Origin: Adenophora triphylla var. japonica
Lineage: Eukaryota > Streptophyta > Magnoliopsida > Asterales > Campanulaceae
DNA: 64,000 nucleotides
Direction of reading: 5' to 3'
Assembly: GCA_022495995.1 (NCBI GenBank)
Contig: JAFEMH010000165.1
Coordinates: 372,001 to 436,000 of the forward strand
In this document: in pieces, positions 33,912-44,412 of the stretch
Numbering within the stretch: position 1 is the first letter of the stretch
How the letters are laid out: every line of letters starts with the position of its first letter
Made by a program: the position numbers and the translations under genes
Notes under the pieces: model-generated
Told to the model about the DNA's origin: nothing
The model's input: the letters and a program-made list of their open reading frames with translations, nothing else
Databases searched by the model: none

Positions 33912-34897
33912 GTTGTCCGGGAAGAGGAAAATCGAGCCCAAGCTGCCGAAGAGATTTTGACGAGTGTGAATTTGGGAACTGCGGAAGAGCCTAAAGAGAC
34001 GCAGATTGGTCATTTCTTCGAAGGAAGTGGAAAGGATGCTCTGCAAAATCCTACAAAATCCTCAATTCAAAGAAAGTCGCCCTCTTCATCAAAGAAAACA
34101 TCATGTGCAGATACGGGTTGCCGGCCGAAATCATTTCAGATAATGGATCCCACTTCGAAGGGGAATGTGACAGGTTGCTGGCAGAATTCCGAATAACCCG
34201 TCACAAGTCATCACCCTACAGGCCCCAAACCAACGGAGCCGTCGAAGCAGCAAACAAGACTCTGGAAAATATCATCCGGAAAATGGCTGTCCAAGGTAGA
34301 GATTGGCCCGAGAAGTTACACCTGGCACTCTGGGGCTACAGAACATCAGTCAGAACGGCAACTGGGGAAACACCTTTTGCCCTCACATACGGAATGGAAG
34401 CCGTACTCCCAATCGAGCTGGAAATACCCTCGCTCCGTATACTGCTGGAAAGCCAAATCAACGAGGTCGAATGGCTCCAGAGTCGCCATGACGAACTGGC
34501 CCTACTGGACGAACGCCGACTGAAGGCCATGGAACACATCCGGGCCTACCAAGGAAGAATGGCCAGAGCCTTCGACAAGAAAGTAAAGCATCGGGAGATC
34601 CGAGAAGGTGATCTCGTTCTAAAAGAAAAGCCCCCAGTCCGTATCAACCCTCTCGGCAAATGGGAGCCTGTATGGGTCGGGCCATATGTCGTCCAGAAGA
34701 TCTTCTCCGGAGGAGCCATGCAACTTGCAGACCTCGACGGGAATCCCTTTGTACACCCAGTGAATGGTGACAAGCTGCGACACTACGCGCAAAAAAAAAA
34801 AAACAACAAAAAAAAAAAAAAAGAAAAAAAAACAAACAAAAAAACAACAAAAAAAAACAAAAAAAAAGAGAGTGCTAAAAGAGTAATACCCAACTAG
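33912..34897 (+). pseudogene. Deleted pol of element B: junction stub plus C-terminal integrase
   Basis: A short open frame after the putative splice acceptor (33912-34050) corresponds to the start of the RT part. A deletion then joins it, out of frame, to the integrase core at about 34065. The integrase shows the second Asp (ISDNGSHF, near 34135) and the catalytic Glu (NGAVEAANK, near 34240), then the C-terminal GDLVL...W.PVWVGPYVV module. The first catalytic Asp, the zinc finger, RT and RNase H are absent, a loss of roughly 2.5 kb compared with family members. The frame runs into a Lys-rich tail made by A-tracts and stops at 34897. The element cannot encode cDNA synthesis. Confidence 0.88.
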
Positions 34898-35100
34898 GTT
34901 AGAAACCCGAAAAGGGCGGCCTAGGTAAAAAACAGGGTTGCACCAAAAAAAAACAAACAACAAAAAAAAAACAAAAACAAAAAAAAGAGTGCTAAAAGAG
35001 TAATACCCAACTAGGTTAGAAACCCGAAAAGGGCGGCCTAGGTAAAAAACAGGGTTGCACCAAAAAAAAAAAAACAAACAAAAAAAAAACAAAAAAGAGT
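34790..35100 (+). repeat. A-tract region with a ~115-bp direct repeat
   Basis: Runs of A interrupted by C flank two copies of a block that begins GAGTGCTAAAAGAGTAATAC and ends AAAAACAGGGTTGCACC (about 34868-34942 and 34985-35060). It marks the 3' end of pol in element B. Confidence 0.8.
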
Positions 35101-35110
35101 TCACCAGGTT

Positions 35111-35158
35111 GAACTACGAAGACCTGAGCTCCTCAAAATGAGGGGAACGTAGGCAGCC
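35111..35158 (+). other. GAACTACG hairpin, copy 3 (element B)
   Basis: GAACTACG, then CTCCTC...GAGG arms and GGGAACGTAGGCAGCC. CTACG pairs with CGTAG outside and CTC with GAG inside. This version resembles copy 1 in element A. Confidence 0.65.
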
Positions 35159-35405
35159 GGAAACGGTTCGGTCTAAAGCACAAATAAAAGCCATACTTTG
35201 GCATCAATACAATTGATCAGACCATGAAAGCGTCTCAAAAAAAAACTCTAAAGCAATTCAAATATTCATTACAAGTTAAAAGCTCTTTGATGAGTCTAAG
35301 CCCGATTCATTCCTACAACTGGCAACCTGCTAAAAGAAAACTAAGATACATAATCAAACTAATGTGTCTGTCATGGCAAGAAAGGGATACTTGGAAACCT
35401 CAGAG

Positions 35406-36911
35406 TCACTCCAAGCCACTCGTACTGGCCTCTCCCTTCTTCTTCCCCCTCCGAGTCTTTCTCTTCTGAACCGGAAAAATGTCGGTATTCCTCCTACCAA
35501 GCTCTGGTATAGGAACAGGGTCTATCAAACCGGCCTCTGTCAGGGCCTTAGTAGCCCTAGCGTCATCCCTCATCTCCTGTAACCTAGCTGGTAACATAGG
35601 AGCCCTCCTCTCTTGTCTATTGACGTAAGCCTCATAATCAGCCACAGCGTCTCCGCTCCTGTCATGAGGATTGGCCCTCGCCTCGGCCCTCCTCCTCTCA
35701 GAAACAGTCTGGTCCTCCGCACCTACAATGGCCTCACGCCGTCTCAAAATAGCCACCTGAGTCTCTCCTAGATGCCCCTCGTACCAATCCAGGTACCAAG
35801 TGGTCAGGAACACCGGTCTCGGACGCCTGAGAATGACCCGAGGAGGAAAGGCATCATACCTCCATACTCGGGAAAGAAATGGAAACACCGAGGGATCATC
35901 CATGGAAACAGGAGCCACCACCCTGGTGGCTACATCATCAAAACCCTCCAAAGGAACCTGCTCCAAGCCAAACTGCCTAAGGACCAGAGCCGGAATGTAG
36001 AAACTGGACTGAGAAAGCCCCGGAAGCATGACCACGGGAGACCCATCCTGAAGCACTCTTCGAGTCTCCACCCGCCAATGAGGCACCGACCATCTGATAT
36101 CTTCAGTCTGGCGACCCGCCATCCAACGCTCCCACGAGCCCTGATCATCAAAATCTACATCGACACCTCTCCTGGCAAAAGTCCAAGGCCTGATCATATC
36201 AGAGGTTTCCCGAAGAACCCCCAAACGCTCCATCAGCCACAGGGTCAAGAGAAACGGGCTGCCCCCGTGCATGTACCGCCGTCCGGTAGCTAATCTGTCG
36301 AGAGCATGAAAAGTCTCCCCAAGAATCAAAGGAACGACATCTCTGCCCAGGCGACAATGAACGACAACATCCAACAGAGATCGATGGCAAATCCCGAAGG
36401 AATAGACCATGAACAAAGTGCCGAACATGCAAAGTGCAAAGGCATCCCAATAGGCGTCATCCACCAAGCCTAAGCCCCTAAATCTGTCGGGAAGACCGGA
36501 AATATCAAAATGGTCGGGACCGCGGATCATGCCTCGTGCTTCCTCCGGGGAAAGATGAAGAAGGTTGCACAACTTGTCAACAAAAGAAGCTCCTCCGGAC
36601 AAAGGAATTGCTATCTCCTCCACCTCCGGACCTCCAAGCAAGGCCCGAAATTCTTCCACAGTCGGAACAATCTCGTTGAAGGAAAGGCAAAAGACATGCC
36701 TTCTAGTATCCCAAAACGAAGAAGAAGCCCTTAAGAGGTCATAATCCGGAACCAATTCTTTGAGAGACCACAAGCATCGTACCTTGTACCGTTCTTCAAA
36801 GAAAGACCTTCTCTCATGCATAATTTCCCGGGACCAATCCTTGAACTTGTTGAAAAATGACATTTGGGACTCTTGGGACAATTTTGAGGGAGCTTTTCTA
36901 AGGCTTTCCAT
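35406..36911 (-). CDS. Intact antisense ORF in element B, DUF7745/plant mobile domain-like (501 aa)
   Basis: One uninterrupted frame of 501 codons runs opposite to the retrotransposon, starting at a well-placed ATG (ACCATGG context). Residues ~70-95 (VFCLSFNEIVPTVEEFRALL) match the signature of plant DUF7745 proteins, relatives of the plant mobile domain family found in transposons. The middle (residues ~140-330) is rich in conserved Trp, Arg and Leu. The end is strongly basic (RKTRRGKKKG). The function of this family is unknown. Tat-lineage Ty3 elements are known to carry extra antisense ORFs between pol and the 3' LTR, and this is in that position. That it stays open while gag is frameshifted and RT is deleted is notable. 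The domain call rests on recalled motif pattern. Confidence 0.7.
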   Translation of the reverse strand: MESLRKAPSKLSQESQMSFFNKFKDWSREIMHERRSFFEERYKVRCLWSLKELVPDYDLLRASSSFWDTRRHVFCLSFNEIVPTVEEFRALLGGPEVEEIAIPLSGGASFVDKLCNLLHLSPEEARGMIRGPDHFDISGLPDRFRGLGLVDDAYWDAFALCMFGTLFMVYSFGICHRSLLDVVVHCRLGRDVVPLILGETFHALDRLATGRRYMHGGSPFLLTLWLMERLGVLRETSDMIRPWTFARRGVDVDFDDQGSWERWMAGRQTEDIRWSVPHWRVETRRVLQDGSPVVMLPGLSQSSFYIPALVLRQFGLEQVPLEGFDDVATRVVAPVSMDDPSVFPFLSRVWRYDAFPPRVILRRPRPVFLTTWYLDWYEGHLGETQVAILRRREAIVGAEDQTVSERRRAEARANPHDRSGDAVADYEAYVNRQERRAPMLPARLQEMRDDARATKALTEAGLIDPVPIPELGRRNTDIFPVQKRKTRRGKKKGEASTSGLE

Positions 36912-37364
36912 GGTTTTTTCTCTCTTCCTCCCCGAAAATGGCTGTTTGGACTGGAGGTTGAAGAAGATATTTGAATTTGAAATAAAGCAAAGCCAGATTT
37001 AAAGCAAAATCAAAGGACAGTGTCAGATGCTGTCCCCATCCGCGCGGATGGGATTGCTTCCCCAGAAAAAATTCTGCAACAGTCCAAGCTGCTACACCAA
37101 AAAGGGAATATTCCGTCCCGGTTGCTCGAAACTTGTGCAAAAACCCTCCCCAAACCAGTCCATATACCAAACACCCTTGCAAAAAAAAAAACCAAGGCTC
37201 ATGCAACACTGCATTCATATTGCATTGCATTCATAAAATAAAATCCTAAATTATTACATTCCAAAAAAAAAAAAGAGAGTGTACAAAAAAAAACAACAAA
37301 CAAACATAAATAAAATCCTAAATTATTACATCAAAAAAAAAAAATGTGCATGATCTGTACAAAT

Positions 37365-39362
37365 CTAAATCTCAAAAAAAAAAAAATCAATCGGAGTCTC
37401 CAGCACCCGATGTCTCCCCCCGGCCCCTCGCGACTCGGCCCGCCTCGTCAGGAGCCCTGAAAGTCTCGGGCTCAGAATCGTCTCATCTCCAGAAAGAGGC
37501 TCGCCGGGACCAACTGCACACTTGACAGGGTAAACCCAGATCCCTGAAGAAATCGCACCCGAAGGTGAAGGCGTCCGACTCCTGAACATACGGAGACGAC
37601 CCACCATGCCGCCAGACGTGTCCCTGCACGTGCGGATCCCCAAGAATGACGTGATCCAAGGCAGCCGCGGTGATCAATGAGAGGAGAAAGAGGGGTCTCG
37701 GAAGAAGTCTCCGAGGGAATAGGAGAAGCCTCCCGTCGGACAGGTGCCGACCGTGGTCTCCGCCCTGAGCCTGAGGTGCCCCGCAAGCAACCATCCTCCG
37801 TATGAACCTCTTGGCTCCGATCACTTGCTTCGTCAGTGTCTCGACGACCACCTCCGAAAACTGCACAAAAGCAAAAGCGTCAAAAAAAAAAGGAAGTGAT
37901 GCTAAAAATGATGAAACAAAAGAAAGAAAAGAAGGGGAAAAGGTGAAGCCATACCTTCATACCCGGACGAGGCCGGAAAGCTCGTGGAAGCCGCTCGGCT
38001 GAGGGATCTGCACCCTCAATCGGACCCCATCCTGGATGTAGGAAAAATCCGTCCGAGGGTACCGCGGGATCCCAAGCCCCTCCCTCTCCAAAACCTGAGG
38101 CATCCTCAGCCTCCTCAAGACGAACGTCGCATATGGCTCGATCGCCACGAAGTCCGAGAAGTGCTGGCCTGCTCGGTAATCATCCCAGGTCACGGACCGA
38201 TCGCTCGGGTGCATCATGTCGGCGGGAGGCTCCACCGGTGTCCTCAAAGGCGAGTTCACGCCATGCTGGCGCGCGTCACCCTCTCTCCCAGATAGTAGAC
38301 GTCGCAAGTCAGGCCCTCAAAATCCTCCGCTGCACCGTCCAGGTCTCAGCGCCCTTCAGCTGCGCCACCTCAAAGCCGATCCCAGGAAGACATCATCCCC
38401 TCATCCGTCTCGGCCTCCGTCAAAGGAAGGCAATCCGCGCACCTGAGAGTCGCACGCCCCGGAGCTTATCTTCTCCCGGCATGCTTGGACCAAGACTGCA
38501 TGGCCGGACACGCCCGACGCACGCCGCCGGCCGCCTCCACACCGTGACGTGGAAAAACTCCAACGCCCATACCTGCGAAAGGTAAAAATCCAATCAATCC
38601 AGCCGCAAATAAAAGTGCGTGCTCAAAGGAAAGAAGGAAAGCAAAAAGAGAGCTTATACCTCCAGAGCGAACTCGAAGCAGGACAGGAGCTCACAGCCTT
38701 CCGCTGCATCTATCAAGAGCGAAGTACAGCCTACCAGCCCGGCCTCCCCCCAGGAAATATCTCCAACCGTCTCCATGTCCTCCAAGGACCTCAGGAGGCA
38801 AAGACCGCCGTCCCCTCAGCATGACCAAAGAGCGTGCGCGAGAAAGTAAACCACAGGAAGGACCTAGCAATCCGATCGGCGCTAAACCTATCCTCCCAGC
38901 CTCGAACTCGCGATGGTCTCCACGATCTTGCCGAAGACCACGGCATACTCCATCCCCATCCCCTTTTTGGGAATAGGGGAAAATCCAAGAAGAGCCTGCA
39001 GATCAGCATCGCTGTAGCCATCTCTCCACTCAATGCTGCGTCCATTGAAGGACAGACCCGTGATCGCAGCATAGTCAGAAGGCGTAACAGTCGCCTCGCC
39101 CCAGAAGAAGTGGAAGGTGTGGGTCGCATCCCACCAGTGCTGCGCCAGAGCAAACATCAAGCCCTTGCACTTAGGGAACTTGACCAGTCCCCTCAAGCAC
39201 TCGACGAACTCCCAGAGCCCCGTCTCGACAACGATCTGTCTCTGGCTCGCAAAGCTCCTCGGCCCGCATTCGGAAGCCGGTCCCACAAGTCAATCACAGA
39301 CTCCACCGATCCTCGAGTCTTCATTTTGTTCAGCTGCTCCGTCACAAAACGGTTTCCGCCCT
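37365..39362 (-). pseudogene. Antisense plant mobile domain (PMD) gene remnant in element B
   Basis: Minus-strand coding fragments lie in several frames. After an acceptor-like TTTTACAG at about 39362 come LWDRLPNAGRGAL, then after a frame change TGLWEFVECL and HTFHFFWGEATVTPSDYAAITGLS (about 39230-39040, split here for length). This is the core PMD pattern of a short TxTxxD block followed by xxGL. Another frame gives DRIARSFLWFTFSRTLFG (about 38880-38830), the usual later part of the domain. Further pieces extend to 37365. At least two frameshifts break it. PMD genes derive from, or travel with, plant transposons. Together with the ORF at 35406-36911, element B carries two different antisense genes of this type. 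Confidence 0.65.
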
Positions 39363-40519
39363 GTAAAAAAAAAAGAAGAGAGAAAATGTCAAAAAGATTG
39401 CATTTGCATTAAAAAAAAAAAAAAATTCGACAGCATAACAGCATACAATGAGCATAGCCCCATTTTTCTCGCATGAAAGAAAACAATTTGCAAGTCCCAA
39501 TGCATTCATCAAAAAAAAAAAAGGATGCATTCCTACGGAAGTAAAAACTCCGTCCCATTTTCAACAAAAAAAATGCATACATGCATATCATCCATCTTAC
39601 ATGCAACGGGAGGAAAAATCCGTCCCACTTTTCAAAAAAAAAATCCTAAACATACATACATCTCATATTGGCAAAATGCCCATTCTTTCCAAACAAAATG
39701 CATGCATTGCATCATCATTCATCAATATCAAAATTCAATTTCAAAAAAAAAATCATCATCATCATCAACATGCAATATTCAATTTCAAAAAAAAAAAAAA
39801 TCACAATTCTTCGAATTTTCACATGAAATTTTCGAATTAAAAAAATGTGGCAAAAATGCCAATTCTTTTTCCCAAGCAAAATGCACATTTTGGGTTACTC
39901 ACATACTCATTACAACATGCAAAGCATTAAAATCAAAATTCAAAGCCAAGAATATCAATCATTCAATATTTTCAAAAAAAAAATTCAAAAATCACCCAAA
40001 AATTTCAAACAAGAAATCGACAAGAGGATCAAGAGGATTCGAAATATACCGTTCGGAGATGCGGATCCGAAGCCCAATGTTGCCAAGCATCGGGGTAATG
40101 CTCCTCCGCAACCGATTGCGAAAGATTGTAATGCCTCCTCATCCGACGAGCTCCAATCGCCTCTCGCTACCGGACCACGTCCTTGGCCTTGAAAAGCGCC
40201 TTCCCGTGTTCCATTGCTCAAAAAATCAAGAAAATCGGAGGAATTTTGAAGCTTCTAGGGCCAAAAATGGCGGCTCTCCTCGTTTTTCTCTCTCTCTCGA
40301 CAATCTCAAAAAATTGGATGAGGAAGAAGAAGGGCGTTGGCCCCATTAATACCCCTGACTTTCCATCCCTATCCGCGCGGATGAGATTGCAAGGGTCAAA
40401 ATGACCCTTTTGCCCCTTAAAATTTCAGGACTCTGCAATCTAGTCCCCAACTTGACAAAGTTAACCAAAGTTAACCAAAGTCAGCCCCTTGTCAAGAAAA
40501 TCTCCCTGACGTAAGATCA
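39363..40519 (+). other. Non-coding A-tract-rich spacer in element B
   Basis: Repeated A8-A13 runs (for example 39411-39424, 39511-39521, 39788-39800) alternate with CAT-rich sequence. A palindrome ATCCGCGCGGAT lies near 40371-40382. No gene is recognisable, although on the minus strand the T-tracts could be introns of the PMD remnant. Confidence 0.55.
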
Positions 40520-41770
40520 GTGCCCGAGAAAGATAACGAGATCCCGTATCTTTCATCAAAATTACCAAACGTAAGACCGAGTGCCCCGAGAAAGATAACG
40601 AGATCCCGTATCTTTCATCAAAATTACCCTGAGCCAAACGTAAGACCGAGTGCCGAGAAAGATAACGAGATCCCGTATCTTTCATCAAAATTACCTGCAG
40701 CCAAACGTAAGACCGAGTGCCCGAGAAAGATAACGAGATCCCGTATCTTTCATCAAAATTACCCCTGAGCCAAACGTAAGACCGAGTGCCCTTGAGAAAG
40801 ATAACGAGATCCCGTATCTTTCATCAAAATTATCCCCGAGCCAAACGTAAGACCGAGTGCCCCGAGAAAGATAACGAGATCCCGTATCTTTCATCAAAAT
40901 TACCCTGAGCCAAACGTAAGACCGAGTGCCCCTTGAGAAAGATAACGAGATCCCGTATCTTTCATCAAAATTACCCTGGAGTCAAACGTAAGACCGAGTG
41001 CCCGAGAAAGATAACGAGATCCCGTATCTTTCATCAAAATTACCCCTGAGCCAAACGTAAGACCGAGTGCCCCGAGAAAGATAACGAGATCCCGTATCTT
41101 TCATCAAAATCTTCCCCGAGCAAACGTAAGACCGAGTGCCCCTTGAGAAAGATAACGAGATCCCGTATCTTTCATCAAAATTACCCCTGGCAGCCAAACG
41201 TAAGACCGAGTGCCCCGAGAAAGATAACGAGATCCCGTATCTTTCATCAAAATCTTCCCCGGCAGTCAAACGTAAGACCGAGTGCCCCGAGAAAGATAAC
41301 GAGATCCCGTATCTTTCATCAAAATTACCCCCGGCAGTCAAACGTAAGACCGAGTGCCCCGAGAAAGATAACGAGATCCCGTATCTTTCATCAAAATTAC
41401 CCCGGTCAAACGTAGACCGAGTGCTTGAGAAAGATAACGAAATCCCGTATCTTTCATCAAAATCACCCCCGGCAGCCAAACGTAAGACCGAGTGCCCCGA
41501 GAAAGATAACGAGATCCCGTATCTTTCATCAAAATTACCCCTGAGCCAAACGTAAGACCGAGTGCCCGAGAAAGATAACGAGATCCCGTATCTTTCATCA
41601 AAATTACCCCAAGCCAAACGTAAGACCGAGTGCCCCGAGAAAGATAACGAGATCCCGTATCTTTCATCAAAATTACCCCCGGCAGTCAAACGTAAGACCG
41701 AGTGCCCCGAGAAAGATAACGAGATCCCGTATCTTTCATCAAAATCATCCAACGGCAGTCAAACGTAAGA
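40520..41770 (+). repeat. 18-copy tandem array (61-73 bp unit) in element B
   Basis: The core GAGAAAGATAACGAGATCCC recurs 18 times (starts near 40527, 40588, 40656 and so on to 41707). Each core is followed by CGTATCTTTCATCAAAAT and a short variable linker, then CAAACGTAAGACCGAGTGCC. Within each core AAGATA pairs with TATCTT. All six frames show periodic ORFs that are artefacts of the repeat. Tandem arrays in this position are typical of Ogre-type elements and can seed satellite DNA. Confidence 0.95.
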
Positions 41771-41874
41771 CCGATTTCCCAGACGAATACGTCTGATTTT
41801 CCCCAGCAAAGGCTAACGAAATCCCCAGCAAAGTTAACGGAATCCCAAAAGCCAACGAAATCTCGAGTAGTACT

Positions 41875-41920
41875 CGAACTACGAAAGGGCTTGATTCCCA
41901 CTAGGGATACGTAGGTAGCC
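41875..41920 (+). other. GAACTACG hairpin, copy 4 (element B)
   Basis: CGAACTACG, then CTTGATTCCC paired with GGGATACGTAGGTAGCC. Outer stem CTACG/CGTAG, inner stem TCCC/GGGA. Confidence 0.65.
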
Positions 41921-41999
41921 TATCATTAGGTCCAGCCCCTCGACCAAAACGGTCACCCTCTCCTTCGGCAGCAGACAAAGTCCACCGAAAGGCCATTTC

Positions 42000-42160
42000 A
42001 AATTAAGGTCCGAGGCGCCTAAAAAGCCATCATCATCAAGGTTCGAGGCACCTAAAACGCCATCTCCAAGGTTCGAGGCACCTAAAACGCCATCATCAAG
42101 GTCCGAGGCACCTAAAACGCCATCTCCAAGGTTTGAGGCACCTAAGACGCTATCACTAGA
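42000..42160 (+). repeat. ~33-bp tandem array in element B
   Basis: Five units of AGGTTCGAGGCACCTAAAAC followed by GCCATCATC or GCCATCTCCA. One further unit occurs near 42352. Confidence 0.85.
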
Positions 42161-42179
42161 AAGCGATAAATCGCAATCA

Positions 42180-42320
42180 TCCCCAGCAGAGACCGAAAAT
42201 GGTCATTCTTATCCCCAGCAGGGCGGATACCCGTCAGACCGAAAATGGTCATTCCTATCCCCAGCAGAGCGGATAGCCATCAGGCCAAAAATGGTCATCT
42301 CTTATCCCCAGCAGAGTTTC
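42180..42320 (+). repeat. ~57-bp tandem array in element B
   Basis: Three to four units share TATCCCCAGCAG and CCGAAAATGGTCATTC with a GCGGATA segment between them. Confidence 0.8.
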
Positions 42321-42397
42321 TCTCCAGCAACCAACTGCAGAACTCGCTCATCAGGTTCGAGGCACCTAAAACGCCATCATCTCCAGGGTCAAAGACC

Positions 42398-42442
42398 CGA
42401 ACTACGACTGGCTTGATTCCCATTCGGGATACGTAGGTAGCC
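42398..42442 (+). other. GAACTACG hairpin, copy 5 (element B)
   Basis: CGAACTACG, CTTGATTCCC and GGGATACGTAGGTAGCC, almost identical to copy 4. It lies about 110 bp before the 3' LTR. Confidence 0.65.
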
Positions 42443-42549
42443 TATCGCTAGGTTCAGCCACCCGATCACTCGATCATCCTGCCAAATATGGAGCCTTACT
42501 CTTATCGACGACCCCGCTTCCTTCGAAAGCGCCGTCGCCGAGGGGCTAC

Positions 42550-44308
42550 TGTAAGTGCTCCAATTTGAGCTTGTTAGAATTTTCGTTAGAAAATTAACGA
42601 AAGTTATAACATTTCTAACAATTCCTAACTATCCTAACATTTCTAACAAAGTGAGGGTAAAATGGGCATTGTTATTTAAGGTTAAACCTTAAAAAGAATC
42701 TCAAAAAAGAAAAACAAAAGAAGAAAACCAAATATAGCAATGCTGGAAACATAAACTGGCTGCCTAATTTGAATTTTGAAAAAGATTATTCTTCTTGTCC
42801 AAAGCTGAAGCTGCATTTAATGAACAGTGCACGCTGCCTGGACTTGTCCGCGCGGATACCTTTGCATTTTCAGGAGGGCTATAAATTGAGCCCTCCAGTC
42901 ACAAAAATAAGGAGGAAGAACACAATAGCAACGAAGTTCTGGCGAAATATAGAGAGAAAACAGTGAGAATTCTCAAGAATTGTCACCTTTTTCTTTCCAA
43001 TCTTTCCCAACTCATACTCATCCACTCACTCTCATATTAAAGCCCTAAACACTCATACACTCAAGCCAAACACTCAAGAACACAAGGAAGATTGGTAAAC
43101 CCTCTTCTTCCTAACCCTAAATCTCATCCATGCATGCATCTTCAAACTACAAAATGTAGTTCTTTCATCTTTTTTCTCTAGATCTAAGAAGATCACCATG
43201 GAAGACCATCTCCATGGATGATCTTCTACAAAGATCAACATTATTTTCAAAGCTTTTCTTTCTTACTTGCAAAAATGCACTTTCAAAACCCTAAAAAAAC
43301 CATTTTCAAGCACTAAATCTTGATTTCAAAGGGTAAAATCCCCCTCCCCAAGCAAATGAAATGCTTAGTCCTAATGTACCCCAAGGATGGTTTGGTATAG
43401 TTGATTCACCACTAAAATGTCTAGTGATCACTAACCAAAACCTAGGGAAATGGGGACAAGCATGGATGCAAAACCCCCCTTAAAATCATATTTTCTTTCT
43501 TGAGAAGTTGCTGTCCAGTAGCAATTTTCTCAGACCTCAGTCCATGGTCTTAATTTTTGGACACAGATGAACTTGGAATTTGGTGTTGACTACAAAACAC
43601 TTTTTGTAGCCAACATCCAGATCTTTCCAGACATATTTTTACCTTATTTTTTGGGTGAGTAAAACTCCTCTTTTCAATTTTTCTTTCAGAGGCTAGTTCA
43701 TCAGCTTCTGGGAATCCAGATCTCATATCTGAGGTTTCCAGAAGGTTTTGACCCCTCAAATCTTCTCCAAAATGGAAATTTCTTTCACACAAAGTTTATT
43801 CAAGGAGTCTAGAGAAACTTTCATTCTCTGAGTTCATCCAGATTATGAAGTTTTAGGACCCTTGAATCCATTTCAAAATCAGGTGTCTGCTGCCATTTCC
43901 TTCTGGCAGAAGTGACTTCTCAACTTCAAAAGGTTTTTTGAGTACCAAATCTCAAACCAAAAATTCTCCAAAAAATCATGGGATCAGTTTAAAGTCTTAA
44001 AAAGACATCCCAATTTTTACTTTTTCCAGTTTCAACTTATTTTGGCCAAAACACACACACACACACACACACAAATGATTTTCAGCTTGGAAGACTCGTT
44101 TTACGAGGCGCGTCGGGTGCACACTAACGTCCTTCCCGACGCGTAACATGACCTCCGAACCTAAATCTCTGATCTCGGGCTTTTTTCAAAGTTTTGGCCC
44201 TTCAAAATTAAAATGGCGTGGCGACTCCGTTTTTTCCGGTTTTATTTGGTTTTTCAAAGAAACGCAAAAATCGAATTTTTCCCGCGAAAAAGGCAACACA
44301 TCGTTACA
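42550..44308 (+). mobile_element. 3' LTR of element B
   Basis: It starts TGTAAGTGCTCC after a CCGAGGGGCTAC tract and ends ATCGTTACA, exactly the point where the 5' copy ends. The U5 hairpins are at 44096-44143 and the internal PBS-like TGGCGACTCC at 44219-44228. Differences from the 5' LTR cluster upstream of the TATA box (about 42755-42870). Confidence 0.93.
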
Positions 44309-44412
44309 CTACCCCCAACTCTACCTGAGATGTCTACAGGTTTAAATCCTCAAAAATCTTTGTACTTTTTCGCGAGTATTTCGATTATCTCAATTCCTTA
44401 TTTCCTTGTTGT

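Larger units (their letters stand above)
25184..44308 (+). mobile_element. Ogre/Tat-like LTR retrotransposon B, RT-deleted, 19.1 kb
   Basis: Two LTRs (1758 and 1759 bp), an Ogre-type PBS, a long leader, gag-protease, an integrase remnant, antisense plant mobile domain ORFs, hairpins and large tandem arrays make this a giant Ogre/Tat-type Ty3 element. RT, RNase H and the N-terminal integrase are deleted, so it cannot move alone. The flanks do not form a target duplication (CTCGC on the left, CTACC on the right). The left side is element A and the right side is element C. Confidence 0.9.

Noticed and set aside
40982..41752. Long periodic ORFs (up to 256 codons) with FDERYGISLSF repeats
   Set aside because: They are translations of the 18-copy tandem array in several frames on both strands. 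Unit length changes and six-frame openness show there is no real protein.
40520..41770. CRISPR-like regular array
   Set aside because: The repeats are regular but the linkers are short and related to each other, there are no cas genes, and the context is a plant retrotransposon.
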